Positions 1 through 8,451 of a DNA stretch of 64,000 nucleotides are shown here, piece by piece. Source of the DNA: SHVO01 sp050246995. GTDB taxonomy: Bacteria > Pseudomonadota > Alphaproteobacteria > Rhodospirillales > Rhodospirillaceae. The stretch spans positions 43,748 through 107,747 of the forward strand of contig JBFWVA010000012.1 in the NCBI GenBank assembly GCA_050246995.1, read 5' to 3'. Position 1 is the first letter of the stretch; each line of letters starts with the position of its first letter. The position numbers were made by a program, and so were the translations under genes. The notes under the pieces are model-generated. The model did not search any database. It was given only the letters and a program-made list of their open reading frames with translations, and was not told the DNA's origin.

Positions 1-2692
1 CGAGAAGTGTGTCTGATGCGATGTGGTTGTTGTCGATCGTGCGGTTGTTGTTGGCCGGACAGCCAGTACTGCACTCGGTAAAGGCGTTGTTGTAGACACC
101 GCTCGGCGTATAACGGATACCAAGGTTCACCGATATTATGTCGGTCGAGTAACGGATCGACGTGTTGATCTTGTAGTCAGGATTGCTTCGGCCCGAGTAA
201 CCGGCGACGGCGAAGCCGCCGAGAACGCCCTTGCCATCGACGCGCTGGTTGGCGGAGAGCGTTGGGTTATAAGATTCTGTCTTGAGAACGAATGTCGCGA
301 GCGCCCGGAGCGAGAGATCGCCCGTCCACGAGTCCACGACATCGGCCATCGACATCCGGTAACTCGTCTCCACGTCGATGCCACGTACGATTTCGTAGGC
401 GACGTTCTGCGGTGACGTTACGACCGTATTGATTCGGCCGGCGGAGTCGCGAAGGATGTTCGGACAGAGGGCCGTGATACCGGCGAAGCAGCCATCGATA
501 ATGGACTGCCCGTTCGGCGTGGCGACAGCCCCTTTGATATTGATATTGTAATAATCCACGGATGCGCCGAACCCTTCGAAGAAAGTTGGGGTCAACACCG
601 CGCCCACTCCGGTCGTGTCCGCTTTTTCAGGCGCGAGATTTGGATTTCCGGAACTGAGAGAGAAAGCCTGTGGGACCTGAGTGTTGGTGAAGGGATCTGT
701 AAAGGTCGCCGCTCCGGCGGCAGTGCCACCCGCGTAAAGCTCGCCAAGATTGGCGGCGCGGATGTCGCGCGAACGCGTCACGCGGAAGCGCAGGTCGTCA
801 ACCACTTGCCAGGTCGCACCCGCCTTCCAGGTGGTGACGTATCCCGACGAGGAATAGTCGGTGGCGCGCACAGCGGCCGACAAGTCGAGCGAGCGCGCCC
901 AGGCCTCGTCTTTCGCCAAGGGGACGACTGTTTCGACGAAACCTTCGGTTACCGTCAGCTTGCCTACGTTAAGCTTGAAGTTTCCGGCCAGAAAGTTGCC
1001 GGCTTGGTCGTCCGCAGAATTCAGGCCGTTCACGAGCTCCACTCGGTGTTCGACCCCGGTCGCGATCGAAACCGGACCGGCCCAAGTATCGAATGGCTCG
1101 CCGTTGAGCGTGGCGGAGGCGATCTTTTGGCGCATCGTGTCGTAGCGGTAAGCGCTGCCGATAAACCAGTCGATCGCTGCTTGCGAATTCACGCCAGTGC
1201 CGAAAAAGTTGAACGGCACGCACCCATTGGTCGGATTTGTAAGGGTCGAACGGCACACGATGGCGCCTGTAGTCGGATTGCGCACAGCGTCCGTCGCCAT
1301 GCTGATGCGTCCGGTGTGACCGCTATTTCTGACACGCGACGACAGTCCCTGCTGCGTGAACTGGTAATAGATGTCCCAGGTCCATTCGTTGCCGAAAGCG
1401 TCGAAGCGGCCATCGGCGCCGACCGACCAGCGGCGCACGTTGCGGCTATTGTCTGCGTAGAAGCGTCCCACATCACCGGAACTAGTTCCCAGTGTGATGC
1501 TTGTCAGACCCAATGCGGTCATGCGGTCCTGGACCGATGTGGGGATGTATGGGTTGCCGGATAAGATTACGACCTGATCGAACAAGCGGTTCACATTGTT
1601 CGTGTTTTCCGCGTGCGCATAAGCCCAATGAGCTTCCCCGAAAACGGTGAAGTTGTCGGTGATGTCGTAACTCAATCGCGAAAAAACGTTTTCGCGCACG
1701 GCCCGCGGATCGAGGTCGACCCCGAAGTCGATGCGCGAAATCTTCCAGTCGCCGTCCTGCATTAGATTGCTGTTCGAGACGAGACCGTAGTTGAATTGGG
1801 CAACGGAACCGTTGGGACCGAAATAAAGACCCTTGAGCGGGCCGCGCGTGATGAGGCCGCCGGGCATCGCGTTGTTTACCCCAACGCGTTTGCCAACCAG
1901 CCACATGGGCAAACCGTTGGTGGCGGTGCGGGCCGGGTTAGAAAGAACGACCCCGCCCTCATCGTTCCAAGGACGGAAGGCGCCTACGAGGCCCTTGTTC
2001 CAAGCGTATTCGCCGAACATCAGGAGGTGGCCGCGGCCGCCGGCAAATGGCGTCCCGAAGGATAGATTGATCTGCGCGTTTGGATCGTCACCGTAGGTCG
2101 AGATACCGCCCTGCACTTCGCCCTTTACGCCCGAAAACTCCTTATCGAGCACGAAGTTGACAACGCCGGAAAGCGCGTCGGAACCGTAAGCGGCACTGGC
2201 ACCGCCGGTGGACACATCGACACGGCTAATTAGACCCTGCGGCATAGTGTTGGTATCGCCGCCAGTATAACCGCTGCTGAGCGAGGAGTTGATAACGCGT
2301 TTTCCGTCCAGAAGGATCAACACCCGGTGACCGCCGAGGCCGCGCAGATTCAGAATGTTCACGCCCGCCGCGCCACTAGAAAGATTTACAGCGCCGGTAC
2401 GCTGGGTCTGCGATCCGGAGAACGCCGGCAGCTTGTTTACCGAGTCCGCAATGTTCGCATCGTTCATCGCATTCAGCTCTTCCGCGCCGAGCACGGAGAC
2501 GGGCGTCGGCGCTTCGTATCCATCGCGGATAACACGAGAGCCTGTCACGACGATTTCATCCAAGGTGGGAGCTTGCGCCGTTTGTGCGTTTTGCGCCTGG
2601 GCCGGCGCCGTCAACGCGCTCACCAACAGCGCCACCGAAGACGTTGAAGCCAAGGCATAAGCACGCGCGCGTCGGAATGCCGAAGTGGTCAT
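1..2692 (-). CDS. TonB-dependent receptor, C-terminus cut by window edge
   Basis: Outer-membrane TonB-dependent receptor for uptake of an unknown substrate. The first about 897 residues are visible; the end of the barrel lies beyond position 1. It starts with a signal peptide ending near ALTAPAQAQ, then the TonB-box-like segment DEIVVTGSRVIRDGYEAPTP, then a plug with NLRGLGGHRVLILLDGKRV and GGASAAYGSDALSGVVNFVL, followed by barrel strands. The ATG at 2692 is preceded by a GGGGGAG ribosome site, which fixes the start. The plug closely resembles that of the receptor at 53711-56563 (same VVTGSRVIRDGYEAPTP stretch), so the two are paralogues. No substrate can be inferred. Family assignment is secure. 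Confidence 0.93.
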   Translation of the reverse strand, partial: MTTSAFRRARAYALASTSSVALLVSALTAPAQAQNAQTAQAPTLDEIVVTGSRVIRDGYEAPTPVSVLGAEELNAMNDANIADSVNKLPAFSGSQTQRTGAVNLSSGAAGVNILNLRGLGGHRVLILLDGKRVINSSLSSGYTGGDTNTMPQGLISRVDVSTGGASAAYGSDALSGVVNFVLDKEFSGVKGEVQGGISTYGDDPNAQINLSFGTPFAGGRGHLLMFGEYAWNKGLVGAFRPWNDEGGVVLSNPARTATNGLPMWLVGKRVGVNNAMPGGLITRGPLKGLYFGPNGSVAQFNYGLVSNSNLMQDGDWKISRIDFGVDLDPRAVRENVFSRLSYDITDNFTVFGEAHWAYAHAENTNNVNRLFDQVVILSGNPYIPTSVQDRMTALGLTSITLGTSSGDVGRFYADNSRNVRRWSVGADGRFDAFGNEWTWDIYYQFTQQGLSSRVRNSGHTGRISMATDAVRNPTTGAIVCRSTLTNPTNGCVPFNFFGTGVNSQAAIDWFIGSAYRYDTMRQKIASATLNGEPFDTWAGPVSIATGVEHRVELVNGLNSADDQAGNFLAGNFKLNVGKLTVTEGFVETVVPLAKDEAWARSLDLSAAVRATDYSSSGYVTTWKAGATWQVVDDLRFRVTRSRDIRAANLGELYAGGTAAGAATFTDPFTNTQVPQAFSLSSGNPNLAPEKADTTGVGAVLTPTFFEGFGASVDYYNINIKGAVATPNGQSIIDGCFAGITALCPNILRDSAGRINTVVTSPQNVAYEIVRGIDVETSYRMSMADVVDSWTGDLSLRALATFVLKTESYNPTLSANQRVDGKGVLGGFAVAGYSGRSNPDYKINTSIRYSTDIISVNLGIRYTPSGVYNNAFTECSTGCPANNNRTIDNNHIASDTLL

Positions 2693-3066
2693 GGTATCTC
2701 CCCCTTTGTAATGATTGAGCTGGCTACCGCGGGTCTCTCCCCCGCGCGGCGGCCCATAATAAATCGATCGATTTGGAATTGGGGGACGATGTCGCGCGAT
2801 CCCGGCACGCTTATAATAACGTCCAGTTCCGGCGCGTATCCTCGGTTGTACGAAAGTTTCAACAGCTCCCCCTCCGAAGCATCGGCCCGCCAGCAACTGC
2901 ATTCGATTACGCTGCAGTGCAGCACGTTCGAGGCATCATCCACTGGCAGCATTGGCTACAAATCAGTTCCCCACAACTGATTTTAAAGAAGAAAGCCATG
3001 ACTGCAGGTAATCGCGGGGACCGCTAAGGCCCGCTGCGCCTTGAATAAAGGGGGAACGAAAGACTG
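2693..3066. other. Intergenic region upstream of TonB receptor
   Basis: About 370 bases between the receptor start and the gcdH terminator. No convincing gene is present: the short open frames here lack ribosome sites and family motifs. It should hold the receptor promoter and contains the palindrome listed at 2761-2774. Nothing else recognisable. Confidence 0.5.
2761..2774. promoter_or_regulatory. Perfect 14-bp palindrome, possible operator
   Basis: The sequence AAATCGATCGATTT is a perfect inverted repeat about 70 bases upstream of the receptor ATG (minus strand), where an operator or promoter would be expected. No regulator can be assigned, and the internal ATCGATCGAT is a simple repeat that may occur by chance. 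Confidence 0.25.
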
Positions 3067-3093
3067 ACGGCCCAGGCTTTAGACCTGGGCCGT
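3067..3093 (-). terminator. Terminator of gcdH
   Basis: A perfect 10-bp GC-rich stem (ACGGCCCAGG / CCTGGGCCGT) with a 7-base loop lies 28 bases past the gcdH stop. On the minus strand it is followed by a modest T-containing tract, so it may be a weak intrinsic terminator. Confidence 0.65.
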
Positions 3094-3120
3094 GCATATC
3101 ATCATTAGACAACTTCTTGA

Positions 3121-4344
3121 CTAGAAAAACGCCTGCAGCCCGGTTTGCGCACGGCCCAAGATCAATGCATGGACGTCGTGCGCGCCTTCATAGGTGTTAA
3201 CCGTTTCGAGATTGCACATATGGCGCATCACCTGGAATTCCTCGGAGATACCATTACCGCCATGCATATCCCGTGCTTCGCGGGCAATGGCCAGCGCCTT
3301 ACCGCAGTTGTTGCGCTTCACGATGCTGATCATTTCGGGCGCCGCACGTCCCTCTTCCATAAGACGGCCGACGCGCAGGCTCGCTTGCAGGCCGAGCGAA
3401 ATTTCGGTCTGCATGTCCGCGAGCTTCTTCTGGAAAAGCTGCGTCTGCGCCAGCGGACGGCCGAATTGCTTGCGGTCGAGGCCATACTGACGCGCCGCAT
3501 GCCAGCAAAACTCGGCGGCACCGAGAGCACCCCAGGAAATTCCGTATCGCGCGCGATTGAGGCAGCCAAACGGACCCTTTAGTCCTTCGACATTCGGGAG
3601 CAGCGCGTCTTCGCCGACATCCACGCCGTCCATAACAATTTCACCCGTTATCGACGCACGAAGTGATAGCTTGCCGTGGATCTTCGGCGCGCTAAGGCCC
3701 TTCATCCCCTTTTCAAGAACGAACCCACGGATGCGGCCGCCGTGCGCTTCCGACTTCGCCCACACGACAAAAACGTCTGAAATGGGGCTGTTGGATATCC
3801 ACATCTTACTGCCGGTGAGGCGATAGCCGTTCGCTGTCTTTTCCGCGCGCGTTTTCATGCCGCCCGGATCAGACCCTGCGTCGGGTTCCGTGAGGCCGAA
3901 GCAGCCGATCCATTCGCCGGTAGCGAGTTTAGGAAGGTACTTCAGGCGCTGCGCTTCACTGCCGTAGGCGTAAATGGGGTACATCACGAGCGACGACTGC
4001 ACGCTCATCATGGATCTGTAACCGCTATCGACGCGTTCGACTTCACGCGCGACGAGGCCGTAAGCGACATAACCCGCCCCGACGCCGCCGTAAGCTTCGG
4101 GGATCGTAACTCCCAGAAGGCCAAGTTCGCCCATTTCGCGGAAGATCGCCGGATCGGTTTCTTCGTTGCGGAAGGCCGCGATGACGCGCGACTGAAGACT
4201 TTTCTGCGCGTAGCTGCGTGCGCTGTCGCGGATCATGCGCTCGTCGTCCGTGAGCTGATCTTCAAGCAGGAATGCGTCATCCCACGTGAATTTCGAAAGG
4301 TCGGGCGCTTCTTTAGCGGTCTTGAGGGCGGAGTTCATCGACAA
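3121..4344 (-). CDS. gcdH: Glutaryl-CoA dehydrogenase
   Basis: Acyl-CoA dehydrogenase of 407 residues, most like glutaryl-CoA dehydrogenase, which oxidises and decarboxylates glutaryl-CoA to crotonyl-CoA using FAD (lysine, hydroxylysine and tryptophan breakdown). The specific pattern RSMMSVQSSLVM at residues 110-121 holds the Arg-Ser pair that binds the glutaryl carboxylate. The catalytic Glu sits in TYEGAHD (Glu386), and the C-terminal HALILGRAQTG is typical of the family. FLTEPDAGSDP-type flavin/substrate motifs are present (LTEPDAGSD, 151-159). It is monocistronic, with a terminator downstream. A class III CoA-transferase (10340-11548) that could supply glutaryl-CoA lies 6 kb away. Confidence 0.88.
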   Translation of the reverse strand: MSMNSALKTAKEAPDLSKFTWDDAFLLEDQLTDDERMIRDSARSYAQKSLQSRVIAAFRNEETDPAIFREMGELGLLGVTIPEAYGGVGAGYVAYGLVAREVERVDSGYRSMMSVQSSLVMYPIYAYGSEAQRLKYLPKLATGEWIGCFGLTEPDAGSDPGGMKTRAEKTANGYRLTGSKMWISNSPISDVFVVWAKSEAHGGRIRGFVLEKGMKGLSAPKIHGKLSLRASITGEIVMDGVDVGEDALLPNVEGLKGPFGCLNRARYGISWGALGAAEFCWHAARQYGLDRKQFGRPLAQTQLFQKKLADMQTEISLGLQASLRVGRLMEEGRAAPEMISIVKRNNCGKALAIAREARDMHGGNGISEEFQVMRHMCNLETVNTYEGAHDVHALILGRAQTGLQAFF

Positions 4345-4497
4345 CGTTCCTAGTTAAATGATTGCCCAATATCGCCAATCATCGGGAAGCGAACAAAATG
4401 ATGATTGGTTATCGAATGATGAGCCGGAGTGATCCCGAAGATACGGCCTCCCGCTCATTCCTTTAAATATAAAATTTTCCCGGCTTCTTACAAATAC

Positions 4498-4528
4498 AAA
4501 AGGGATGCACCCGGGGGTGCATCCCTTT
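4498..4528 (-). terminator. Terminator of the first exported-protein operon
   Basis: Inverted repeat GGGATGCACCC / GGGTGCATCCC flanked by A and T runs, about 26 bases past the stop of the 4555-5661 gene. On the minus strand it ends in CCCTTTTGT. It closes the four-gene operon that begins at 10218. Confidence 0.8.
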
Positions 4529-4554
4529 GAATTAAGTAGCTTTGCCGCGTGCGC

Positions 4555-5661
4555 TTATTCGCGCGACGGGGCGCGATCGGACTTTTGGACTTCGCCGGCG
4601 TTGCTGGCCACTGCCTTATCCGGATGCTCGATAAACACCTGGACCATGGGCAAGTCGAATGCGAACGACAGCGCGGTCATCTCGCCCTTCTCGTTGGGGT
4701 AGCCGTCGGCGAGGCGGCGCATCGCCTGATAAATCAGCGGTGAAGAGGCCGTGCCGGTACCAAGATGGTACTGCGAGCGGCCGCGAATAAGGCCGTAGTA
4801 CCAAGTATCAACCGGGGTAAATCCGGCCACGAGGCCACGGGCGCCTTCTTCCGTCAGGTTCATTTGGAAGCGCGTCTGGAGCCAATGCTGCGTACCGGGC
4901 TGCCCGCCGAACCAGGCGAACGGCCAATACAGGTCCGTCGGCTCGGTGATCAGCACGCCACCCACGATCTTGCCTTTGAAGTGCGATTCATACTTCTTTC
5001 CGAACTTCGTATCGATGCGCTGAAGCCCGCCGGGAATGAGTTTCGCGCCGGTGGCGTCAGTCATCAGGGTGTCCATACCGCGGTACACCGAGACGTCCAC
5101 ATCGGGATCATCCACCAGGCTGTCGACATTGGTGAGTTCAATCAGCGCGCGGTTGAAGTTGTTTTGGCGAAGATAAACATCGGTGAAGTGATAGCCGATG
5201 CCGTCCGGACCGCGGAAGAAGCGTACGCAGCCCAGTACGCGGAAGAGCTGGTTATCGATCCCCGTGACCTTGCCGTCAGGGCTCGTGAAATCGTTGGCGT
5301 CAACCTTACCGTCGAGATTGAGGCCAAGGCCGACCTTGCCGCCCGCTTCGTTGAACGTGAAAGGCTCATCCTTATCCATCGGGAACTGGGCGGCGGCTTC
5401 GCGCGCGAGCTGCGTTTCGCCGACTGGACCCAGGTTTGGGAACAAGGCCTTGAAGCTTTCCCGCGGACCGGTGGGATTTACACCTTGCGGGCATTCGGCT
5501 TTTCCGTCTGGCGTCTGATGGATCGCCCAATGACCGCCAGACAATGCATAGGCGATCGTCCGGTTACGCAGACCGGACGGAGGCGTATCTTGGGCAGCAG
5601 CCGGAAGCGCGCTCAAACTCACCACGACGGCGCCTAAGGTCGCTTGCAGAAGTGTCTTCAT
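4555..5661 (-). CDS. Secreted protein of an unnamed family, copy 1
   Basis: Exported protein of 368 residues with a Sec signal peptide ending at LSALPAAAQ. I do not recognise a named domain. Two close relatives occur in this window (17832-18950 and 49972-51114). All three share a cysteine motif (E/S)CPxGxN near residue 58, a block reading NLDGK then DF, PDG and (I/V)DN(Q/E)(L/V)FRxLGC, and a late HP-containing strand (VFIEHPDK). The Asn/Asp/Gly pattern in NLDGKxxxxDF resembles a calcium-binding loop, and the two conserved cysteines could form a disulfide. It is the last gene of the operon DUF1592 / DUF1552 / COG4315-type / this protein, 20 bases after its neighbour. Function is unknown, presumably periplasmic. 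Confidence 0.85.
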   Translation of the reverse strand: MKTLLQATLGAVVVSLSALPAAAQDTPPSGLRNRTIAYALSGGHWAIHQTPDGKAECPQGVNPTGPRESFKALFPNLGPVGETQLAREAAAQFPMDKDEPFTFNEAGGKVGLGLNLDGKVDANDFTSPDGKVTGIDNQLFRVLGCVRFFRGPDGIGYHFTDVYLRQNNFNRALIELTNVDSLVDDPDVDVSVYRGMDTLMTDATGAKLIPGGLQRIDTKFGKKYESHFKGKIVGGVLITEPTDLYWPFAWFGGQPGTQHWLQTRFQMNLTEEGARGLVAGFTPVDTWYYGLIRGRSQYHLGTGTASSPLIYQAMRRLADGYPNEKGEMTALSFAFDLPMVQVFIEHPDKAVASNAGEVQKSDRAPSRE

Positions 5662-5681
5662 AGTCGTCTCCCTGATCGGGC

Positions 5682-7040
5682 TTAGTTCGCGTTGTCGAAG
5701 AAATCGTCGCGAACAAGGAAAGCGTGGAAACCGTTGCGACGGCCGTTGAATTCGCCTGTGCGATTGCCGTTGATATCGCCGGGCGCCTTATCACCTTCAA
5801 ACGTGAACACAGGCCGTTGGCGGAACGCCCAAACACTGATCGCTCCGTCGGCGCCTTTCGCAGTTTGGCGTCCAGTCTTCGGATTGATCCACATTACGCT
5901 CCACGACCTGCTGCCGCTGACAGCATCGGCGGCAGCTGGAATATACGGCCACCGGCGCAAGCAGCGGTCGACATTACCTCCTCCGCACACGGCAAGGCGG
6001 TAAACTTGCGGTGCTGCGGGATGATCACAGGCCAACTGGTCCTTCGAATCATCGCCACAGTTGTAGATGTAGACTGTCTTACCTTCCGCGGTGACGATGG
6101 CCTCGCCTACTTCGTTGTTCATGTAGCCAAAGCCCTTAGGCGGGGTCGGCGCGAGTTGCATGTACACGTTATGCCACCCGGACTCGTCGCTTCCCTGCTG
6201 GCTCATCGTGTCCACATCTTTGGCACGGGTATAAACGGGCTTTTTGCGGAAGGCCCATTGGCGCACGCCAGGAGCGCGTTCAAAAATCGTCCACTCCCCT
6301 TGGGCCTGCGCCGTTGCTCCCGCTGTCATCGGTATCCACGCTTGCGAGCACGCGCCCGTGCAATTGGACTTCTCCGAGCCATCGCGGTCCGATGTATAGA
6401 TCGAGAACTTCGCTTCGGTGAGAACGATGCGGCCCCGTCGAGTCGTCTCGACGGAAAAGGCAGGCGGCACCGAAGGCGCCGGGCCGACCGTTCGACGCTC
6501 CGCGGGACCATCGCCGCCGTTGCCATTCGTCCGCGCGCCCCACGTGTCGCCCGGCTGCTGGTCGAGATCCGACGTGTAGAGGGCGTGTTTGTCATAAGCC
6601 CACTGCCGGCGGCCGTCCTTGCGCGTGAAGATGGTGAAGTTCCCGACGTCCTTGTCGCCGTCTTTTGCCAGCACAGGCGGCCATACCTGCGAACAGGCCT
6701 TGCGGGTCTCAAGTTCCGGCAGGTCCAGCCCCGGCGGATACGGCGCCATCATGCCGGCCGTCTTTGTGGTCACCTCGTTCTCGCAGGCCGAACTGTTATC
6801 GCCGTCGCCGGTCGTTCCGACACGCATGGTGTCATAGGGCCAGCGATAGAGGGTCATGCCGCGTTCGTCGGCGAACACCGGACCTTCAAGCTCGGTCGCC
6901 TGAATGCTGAAACCGGCCGGCATCGGCTCGGTCACAAAGGTCTCGGTTTTCACGCCGCCCTGTGCCGTGACGGCGCTCGACGCAGCGTACGCGACGGGAG
7001 CGGTCAGGAGAGCGCCAACGAGAAGAAGGCTGTATCGCAT
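5682..7040 (-). CDS. Secreted-repeat protein, COG4315/PF03640-like, copy 1
   Basis: Exported protein of 452 residues with a signal peptide (cleavage near APVAYAA). It contains repeated units of the lipoprotein_15 / COG4315 type: a short strand naming a coloured-looking LYRW or VYIY segment, a Cys-containing VWPPVL or AWIPM segment, then a QWA(Y/F)xxxPxYT strand (QWAYDKHALYTSD, QWAFRKKPVYTRAKD, SVWAFRQRPVFTF). A cysteine-rich insert (CGDDSKDQLACDHP then VCGGGNVDRC) is shared with the copy at 56801-58219 and not seen in the copy at 45492-46877. It lies between the DUF1552 gene (54-base gap) and the unnamed secreted gene. The role of such repeats is not established. Confidence 0.82.
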   Translation of the reverse strand: MRYSLLLVGALLTAPVAYAASSAVTAQGGVKTETFVTEPMPAGFSIQATELEGPVFADERGMTLYRWPYDTMRVGTTGDGDNSSACENEVTTKTAGMMAPYPPGLDLPELETRKACSQVWPPVLAKDGDKDVGNFTIFTRKDGRRQWAYDKHALYTSDLDQQPGDTWGARTNGNGGDGPAERRTVGPAPSVPPAFSVETTRRGRIVLTEAKFSIYTSDRDGSEKSNCTGACSQAWIPMTAGATAQAQGEWTIFERAPGVRQWAFRKKPVYTRAKDVDTMSQQGSDESGWHNVYMQLAPTPPKGFGYMNNEVGEAIVTAEGKTVYIYNCGDDSKDQLACDHPAAPQVYRLAVCGGGNVDRCLRRWPYIPAAADAVSGSRSWSVMWINPKTGRQTAKGADGAISVWAFRQRPVFTFEGDKAPGDINGNRTGEFNGRRNGFHAFLVRDDFFDNAN

Positions 7041-7094
7041 CTTTTCTGTCCTTGAGAGCAGAATAGGCGCGCTTCCGGAGAAGCGCGCCGTTTC

Positions 7095-8441
7095 TTAAGC
7101 GAGAACTTCGCCGATTTCCTTCGACGTTCTATTGGACTGTTCGCCCCAGTGCGGGACATCAAGTCCAAAGACCTTCATGGCGGTGTAGCCGACACGGGTC
7201 GCCGCTTCGTGGTTTCCGTCGACATGGAAGCCGGTCTTGATCTTGCCGCCGGCGCGGCCGGCCAGGAACATCGGCAGACCGTCGATTTGGTGCAGGCGCG
7301 CGAGCGACTGGTCCGTCGTGGCATAGATCAGCATGTTGTCGATCAGCGAGCCATCGCCTTCCTTGAAGTCGGCGAATGCCTTCACGTGATACGCCCACGC
7401 TTCCATCTGACGGCGGATGAACCAGGAGCAGTTCACCTGGTATCCGAGCACTGGATCGAGCGGCTCTTCGTGCGTCGCGGTGTGGTGCGGTTTCTCGTAG
7501 CCCGGCTTAATCGTACCGGAGAAGGCCGCCGCATAGCCGAGGTTGTAGACGCGGGTCTGGTCGCAGGCCAAAGCCATCACAAGCAGATCGGTCATCATCT
7601 TGTGACGCTCGCCGACCAGCGTGTAATCGAGGCCCGGCGCGATTTCGTCTTTCGGTCCCGGATTGACCACACAGGCCGCGCGCGGTTCCGGCTTCGTCAG
7701 CGCGAGATCGAACTGACGCTCCAGCTCACGCAAGCCCGTGAAGTATTGATCGAGGCGCGCCTTATCTTCGGAACCGATCTTCTTCGTCAGGTCCGAGGTG
7801 CGATCCATGACGCCGGAGAGCACGCCCTTGCGCACCATGACGCGCGGGCTGGGCTTGAATTCCGGAGCGTTCGGGTTCTGGAAATCTTCACCGAAGAGCT
7901 TCGCGTAAAACAGCAGCGGCGACACTTCAGCCGGATTAATCGATGTCGCGCTTTCGTAGCTGAAGCTGTCACGCACGTTGCCGGTCGATGTCGCGGTCAG
8001 AGTCTGGAAACGCGTAGGTCCGGCGATTTCCTTGGCGATCGTAACGTCGATGCTCTGGCCCGGCAAATCGGTCTGCGTCGCCGGCGCCGCGCCCGCGCGC
8101 ATGATCACCCAACCCGTCTTGTGGCAGAGGTTCGGATTGGCATCCTTGAACCCGTCGAAGTTGGTGAAGAGGTTGACGTGCTTTTGCACGTCCTTCAGCG
8201 AGGCGATTTCCTCGGGCAGGTCGAAGTTGGCGCCGGTCTTCTTCGGCACGAACACCTGCTTGTTGAGGCCCAGGCCCCAGGACCAGGTTCCGAAGCGCAC
8301 CGGCAGCGGCGTGCCGTCGGCCATCGCGGTAGCGTTCCCGTTCAGGAACACATTGAGCAGCGGCAGGCCGACCGTGACGGCGCCACCGTTCAACATGCCG
8401 CGCAGGACGCGGCGGCGGGACAGATCTTTTAAAGATGCCAT
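7095..8441 (-). CDS. Tat-exported DUF1552 protein, copy 1
   Basis: Protein of 448 residues with a twin-arginine signal (SRRRVLRGMLNGG, residues 8-20) followed by a hydrophobic stretch. The rest matches the DUF1552 layout: LPVRFGTWSWGLGLN early, repeated FTNFDGF/GQSIDVTIA segments, ESATSINPAEVSPLLFYAKLFG in the middle, the LDQYFTGLRELERQ helix, and CDQTRVYNLGYA plus THEEP later. Tat export suggests it folds, perhaps with a cofactor, in the cytoplasm. It follows the DUF1592 lipoprotein by 10 bases, the usual pairing for these two families. Its paralogue is at 46889-48235. Biochemical role unknown. Confidence 0.88.
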   Translation of the reverse strand: MASLKDLSRRRVLRGMLNGGAVTVGLPLLNVFLNGNATAMADGTPLPVRFGTWSWGLGLNKQVFVPKKTGANFDLPEEIASLKDVQKHVNLFTNFDGFKDANPNLCHKTGWVIMRAGAAPATQTDLPGQSIDVTIAKEIAGPTRFQTLTATSTGNVRDSFSYESATSINPAEVSPLLFYAKLFGEDFQNPNAPEFKPSPRVMVRKGVLSGVMDRTSDLTKKIGSEDKARLDQYFTGLRELERQFDLALTKPEPRAACVVNPGPKDEIAPGLDYTLVGERHKMMTDLLVMALACDQTRVYNLGYAAAFSGTIKPGYEKPHHTATHEEPLDPVLGYQVNCSWFIRRQMEAWAYHVKAFADFKEGDGSLIDNMLIYATTDQSLARLHQIDGLPMFLAGRAGGKIKTGFHVDGNHEAATRVGYTAMKVFGLDVPHWGEQSNRTSKEIGEVLA

Positions 8442-8451
8442 GAGAGCCTCC

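Noticed and set aside
806..1564. Plus-strand open frame within the TonB receptor
   Set aside because: Antisense shadow. The minus-strand reading is continuous and has receptor motifs.
5724..7055. Long plus-strand open frame (443 codons)
   Set aside because: Antisense to the COG4315-type gene; Arg/Ala-rich translation with no motif, and no ribosome site. The minus-strand reading has a signal peptide and repeat strands.
7149..8432. Long plus-strand open frame (427 codons)
   Set aside because: Antisense to the DUF1552 gene, produced by its GC-rich codon use.
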